NCBI RefSeq assembly: GCF_026393345.1
Contig: NZ_JAPLAI010000032.1
Location: 1 to 59,126, forward strand
From: Microbacterium sp.
GTDB lineage: Bacteria; Actinomycetota; Actinomycetes; Actinomycetales; Microbacteriaceae
Direction: 5' to 3'
DNA: 59,126 nucleotides
Shown: positions 53,593 to 59,126 of the stretch, piece by piece
Numbering within the stretch: the stretch's first letter is position 1
Layout: each line of letters starts with the position of its first letter
Translations under genes and position numbers: made by a program
Notes under the pieces: generated by a model
Told to the model about the DNA's origin: nothing
Databases searched by the model: none
Seen by the model: only the letters and a program-made list of their open reading frames with translations

Positions 53593-56465
53593 CCGCACTC
53601 CAGGACGTGGGCGAGTTGATCGACGAAGGTGTCCGCGCTGGCGCGGGAGAAACACATCGGCGGCTTGATCTTCAGCACGTTCTGGTGGTCGCCCGTCGGC
53701 TGCGCGAGGATGCCGCGCTCCCGGAGGCGCGCGCAGATCGCGGATGTCTCACGCGTCGCCGGCGCCCACGTCTCCCGGTCCGAGACGAACTCGGGTCCGA
53801 GGTACAGGCCGGAGCCGTGCACGGTGCCGAGGATCGGGTACCGCGCGCCGAGCGCGGTGAGCCGGTCGATGAGGTACGCGCCGACCTCGGCGGCATTCTC
53901 CTGCAGCCGCTCGTCACGGATCACATCCAGCACGGCCAGGCCCACGGCGGAGGAGACCGGGCTGCCGCCCGCGGAGGAGAAGAAGTAGCCGCCGGCCCGG
54001 TAGGCGTCTGCGATCGCCCGGGTGGTGACGACGGCGCCGAGCGGATGCCCGTTGCCCGCGGCCTTCGCCACCGCCACGATGTCGGGCACCACGCCCTGCT
54101 GCTCGAATCCCCAGAACGTCGTGCCGAGACGCCCCAGACCCACCTGCACCTCGTCGGCCACCGTGAGGCCCCCCGCCGCGTGGACGGCGTCGTAGACATG
54201 GGACAGGTAGCCGGCGGGGAGGGGGATGCCGCCGGCGTTGCCGAACACGGCTTCGGCGATGAAGGCGGCCGGCGCCGCGCCCGCGGCGGCGAGGCGCGCG
54301 ATCTCCGCCGCCGCATCCTCGGCGTACCGGCCGACGTCGCCGCCCCGATACCGGCCGCGGAATGGGTTTGGCATTTCAACGGTGTGCACCCAGTCCGGCC
54401 GCGTGTGCAGTGCGTCGGGGTTGTCGGCGACGGAGGTGGACACCGCATCCGAGAGGAAGGTCCAGCCGTGGTATGCCTCCCGCATCGCCACGACGTCGCG
54501 CCGCCCGGTCGCCGCCTGCGCGAGCCGGAGGGAGAGATCCACCGCCTCCGAGCCGCTGTTCACGAGGAACACGGTGTCCAGTGGCTCGGGCAGCAGGGAC
54601 GCCAGTCGCTCCGCATACTCGACGACGGCGGGGTAGTGGAAGCGGGAGTTCGTGTTCAGCATCCGCCACTGCGCGGAGCTGGCCGCAATCACCCGGGGGT
54701 GCGCGTGCCCCACCGCCGTGACGTTGTTGAGCGTGTCGAGGTACACCCGGCCGTGCTGATCGACGAGGTATTCGCGCCAGCCGCGCACCATGACGGGCGG
54801 CTCGGCGAAGTAGTGCTCCTGCACGGTCGCGAAGACCGCGTTCCGACGCCGCAGCAGATCGTCGGCGTCGAGGGGCTCGGGAGCGACCGGCACGTCGGCG
54901 ATGAGCGCCGTCGGATCCGCGGTGACGTGCCGCCAGGCCGCGAGCAGCGACCGTGCCACGAAGGGCGGCGCCAGCACGCCCGCCTGCACCCACGCGGTGC
55001 CGGTCACCCTGGCGAGCAGTGCGCCCGCGGTGACCGGGCCGGATGCGGAGGTCGGAACAATCCCGCGGATGCGGAGTTCCACCGGGCCGCCGAGGAGGGT
55101 GATGCTGTCGTCGTCGATCCTGGCTTCGCCGTCCCAGGGGGCGTGCAGGTCGAGCGGCTCGGCGACCGTGATGGAAACGCCCAGGGCGGTGTTCACCGGC
55201 TCGGCGGTCGACGGCGCATCGGAGCGGGTCAGCCGGCTCTCGCCGAACCGGGTCAGGACGAGGCCGGCGCCTTCGCTCAGCGCCTCGGCCGCGAGACCTC
55301 CCTCGATGTCGGCGTCGAGCCAGCGGCCTTCGTCGAGCGCGGGGGAGGAAGTCGACAGGTCGAGCACGTGCGTCGGGCGGGAGTCGGCGATGAGACGGCG
55401 CGGCGCGTCGAGCGTCAGCGGCGCCACCCGGCGGCCGGTCGCCGCGGCCACGAGGGCGGTACCGACCTCGATCGGCACCGAGAGTGCCTGGAACAGGATG
55501 CGGCGCTCGCCGTCCAGGTTCCCCGCGGCGTAGGCATTACCGGGGTCGCTCGCGATGACGTGGTGTGCGCTGGCGACCAGCGTGGCGCCGCGGAGGACCA
55601 GGAGGGGCCAGAATGCCGCGACCTCGGCGTCGGTGAGCGGGCGCACCTCGGCGTAGGCGCGGACGGCCTCGAGTGCGGCGGGCAGCGTGAGACCGTCGTG
55701 GTGGAGGAGGGCCGAGAACGTGATGACGATCTCGGCGACGGTCCAGCTGCGGGTGAGGTCCCCGAGATCGATGAGACCGTCCGGGGCGCCGTCCGGCCCC
55801 GCCACGACGTTGTCGTCGGTGAGATCGCCGTGGATGGGCTGCATCGGCAGGTGGGCGGCGACCGCATCCAGTCGCCGTTGGGCGTCCGCGGCTGCGTCCG
55901 TGAGGAGCGCACGCAGGTCTTGGTCCGCCACCGAGGGCAGCATCACGCGGAGCGCGGCGGCCGCGTGGCGCAGGTCCCACTGCTGCACCCGGTCGACCCC
56001 GGGGTGGGCGAAGTCCGCCAGCGCGGCATCCGTCTCGGCGGCGAGCCGGCCGAGCGTCCGGACGGTGTCTGGCCGCAGGTAACGGTCGCCCGAGAGGGTG
56101 TCTCCTTCGAGGAAGTCCAGCAGCCGTGCCGAGACCTCCACCCCGGCGACCGCCATGCGGCGCACGGTCGATCCGTCGGGGGCGCGCCGAGCGAGCGGAA
56201 CCCGGATCCCGCCGGACGCGCGGATGTGCTCCGCCGCCTGCGACTGCGCCTCGAGCTCGACCACGCGGGACGCGGGGTTGGCGATCTTCAGCAGCATCCG
56301 GGGCGAGCCGTCGACCGGGGTCAGCAGAACGTTCCGGTCCTGGTGGCTGCCGAGAGAGCGGGCGGATGCGGTGACGCCGAAGTGCTCCGCCGCCAGCCGG
56401 GCTGCCGTCTCGTCGTCGAGGGCGGGCGGGGCGTCGGGAACGAGCGGGGCGTCGGGCGCGGTCAT
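53586..56465 (-). CDS. APH-type kinase fused to class III aminotransferase-fold enzyme
   Basis: 959 aa. Residues 1-340 are an APH/choline-kinase fold: ATP Lys60 (MLLKIAN), catalytic loop HGDLTDDN at 212-219, DLGD at 233-236. Residues about 350-530 form a beta-rich linker of unknown fold. Residues 540-959 are a class III PLP enzyme: NNVTAVGHAHPRV, NSGSEAVDLSLRLAQ, DEVQVGLGRLG, and Lys801 (VAKAAGNGHP) as the PLP Schiff base. The pairing parallels eukaryotic hydroxylysine kinase and the AGXT2L-type phospho-lyases, so it may phosphorylate and then cleave an amino-alcohol or hydroxyamino acid; that is inference. ATG 56465 with CCGGAG nine nt upstream. Confidence 0.88.
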   Translation of the reverse strand: MTAPDAPLVPDAPPALDDETAARLAAEHFGVTASARSLGSHQDRNVLLTPVDGSPRMLLKIANPASRVVELEAQSQAAEHIRASGGIRVPLARRAPDGSTVRRMAVAGVEVSARLLDFLEGDTLSGDRYLRPDTVRTLGRLAAETDAALADFAHPGVDRVQQWDLRHAAAALRVMLPSVADQDLRALLTDAAADAQRRLDAVAAHLPMQPIHGDLTDDNVVAGPDGAPDGLIDLGDLTRSWTVAEIVITFSALLHHDGLTLPAALEAVRAYAEVRPLTDAEVAAFWPLLVLRGATLVASAHHVIASDPGNAYAAGNLDGERRILFQALSVPIEVGTALVAAATGRRVAPLTLDAPRRLIADSRPTHVLDLSTSSPALDEGRWLDADIEGGLAAEALSEGAGLVLTRFGESRLTRSDAPSTAEPVNTALGVSITVAEPLDLHAPWDGEARIDDDSITLLGGPVELRIRGIVPTSASGPVTAGALLARVTGTAWVQAGVLAPPFVARSLLAAWRHVTADPTALIADVPVAPEPLDADDLLRRRNAVFATVQEHYFAEPPVMVRGWREYLVDQHGRVYLDTLNNVTAVGHAHPRVIAASSAQWRMLNTNSRFHYPAVVEYAERLASLLPEPLDTVFLVNSGSEAVDLSLRLAQAATGRRDVVAMREAYHGWTFLSDAVSTSVADNPDALHTRPDWVHTVEMPNPFRGRYRGGDVGRYAEDAAAEIARLAAAGAAPAAFIAEAVFGNAGGIPLPAGYLSHVYDAVHAAGGLTVADEVQVGLGRLGTTFWGFEQQGVVPDIVAVAKAAGNGHPLGAVVTTRAIADAYRAGGYFFSSAGGSPVSSAVGLAVLDVIRDERLQENAAEVGAYLIDRLTALGARYPILGTVHGSGLYLGPEFVSDRETWAPATRETSAICARLRERGILAQPTGDHQNVLKIKPPMCFSRASADTFVDQLAHVLECGW

Positions 56466-56543
56466 GACGGATCTCCGGAGGTCGGCTGGGTCGAGCGTAA
56501 CGGTTGCCGCTGCCGGGAATACGCCGGGAGGTGGCGCGTTTAG

Positions 56544-56593
56544 GTTGATACATGTCGCCTCAAGTTCCTAAACTTGAGGCCTATCGACTCAGA
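56544..56593 (+). promoter_or_regulatory. Clp ATPase promoter flanked by two HAIR (HspR) sites
   Basis: Promoter TTGATA (56545-56550), 18-bp spacer, TAAACT (56569-56574). Site 1, GTTGATA-N7-CCTCAAG (56544-56564), and site 2, CTTGAGG-N7-ACTCAGA (56573-56593), each fit CTTGAGT-N7-ACTCAAG with the exact 7-bp spacing. The inner halves form the palindrome CCTCAAGTTCCTAAACTTGAG. Both overlap core promoter elements, so HspR would repress until heat shock. Confidence 0.75.
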
Positions 56594-56606
56594 TTCAGGA
56601 GAGTTC

Positions 56607-59126
<2,520 letters not shown>

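Noticed and set aside
53607..56543. 978-codon plus-strand frame opposite the kinase-aminotransferase fusion
   Set aside because: Antisense shadow; the minus strand carries intact kinase and PLP motifs.

Overview
The window is high-GC actinobacterial DNA, most likely from a Microbacterium-like member of the Microbacteriaceae (inferred, since no rRNA or taxon marker is present). Evidence: high GC, many GTG starts, at least fifteen genes with a TAnnnT -10 box ending 6-7 nt before the start codon (leaderless transcripts), HspR/HAIR-type boxes before a Clp ATPase, class Ib ribonucleotide reductase genes in nrdHIEF order, and the actinobacterial run mscL - FmdB-type protein - 5-formyl-THF cyclo-ligase / galU - rimJ - SepX/GlpR-like membrane protein.

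Layout. 1-6.2 kb: right end of a DISARM-like defence island, all on the minus strand: a remnant UvrD helicase, a UvrD helicase with a RelE/ParE-like N-terminus, a cytosine-C5 methyltransferase and a DrmD-type SNF2 helicase running off the left edge. The remnant stops abruptly near 6.19 kb, and core genes start 65 bp later. 6.25-12.7 kb: DUF485-ActP acetate symporter pair, an Ogt-like protein without the catalytic cysteine, and a large SF1-helicase-like protein with degraded Walker motifs. 12.9-20.5 kb: mscL to SepX/GlpR block, tRNA-Ala(CGC) with a partial tandem duplication of its 3' end, cold-shock protein, methyltransferase, and an AbiEi/DUF559-type gene between two copies of a hairpin element. 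20.7-33.9 kb: YbaK deacylase, a four-gene sugar-uptake operon with its LacI regulator and a candidate operator, then assorted metabolism and membrane genes. 34.2-38.1 kb: nrdHIEF behind a candidate NrdR-controlled promoter.

38.1-46.0 kb is a second, lower-GC accessory island after a long hairpin behind nrdF. It holds an Abi_2/AbiF-like HEPN gene with a leader hairpin, an Mrr-nSTAND NTPase, small membrane proteins, an Abi-alpha-like protein and a serine recombinase. 46.2-59.1 kb returns to chromosomal genes: SDR, membrane protein, RlmG-like methyltransferase, DUF4287, acs, a MarR regulator, a 55-aa membrane protein, an EI24 protein, a kinase-aminotransferase fusion, and a Clp ATPase gene that carries a frameshift and leaves the window on the right.

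Working together: ActP and Acs form an acetate uptake and activation route. The solute-binding protein, two permeases and a debranching-type glucosidase form an oligosaccharide uptake unit that must borrow an ATPase from elsewhere. The two islands carry at least three separate candidate anti-phage modules. All assignments are from reading the sequence; no database search was run.
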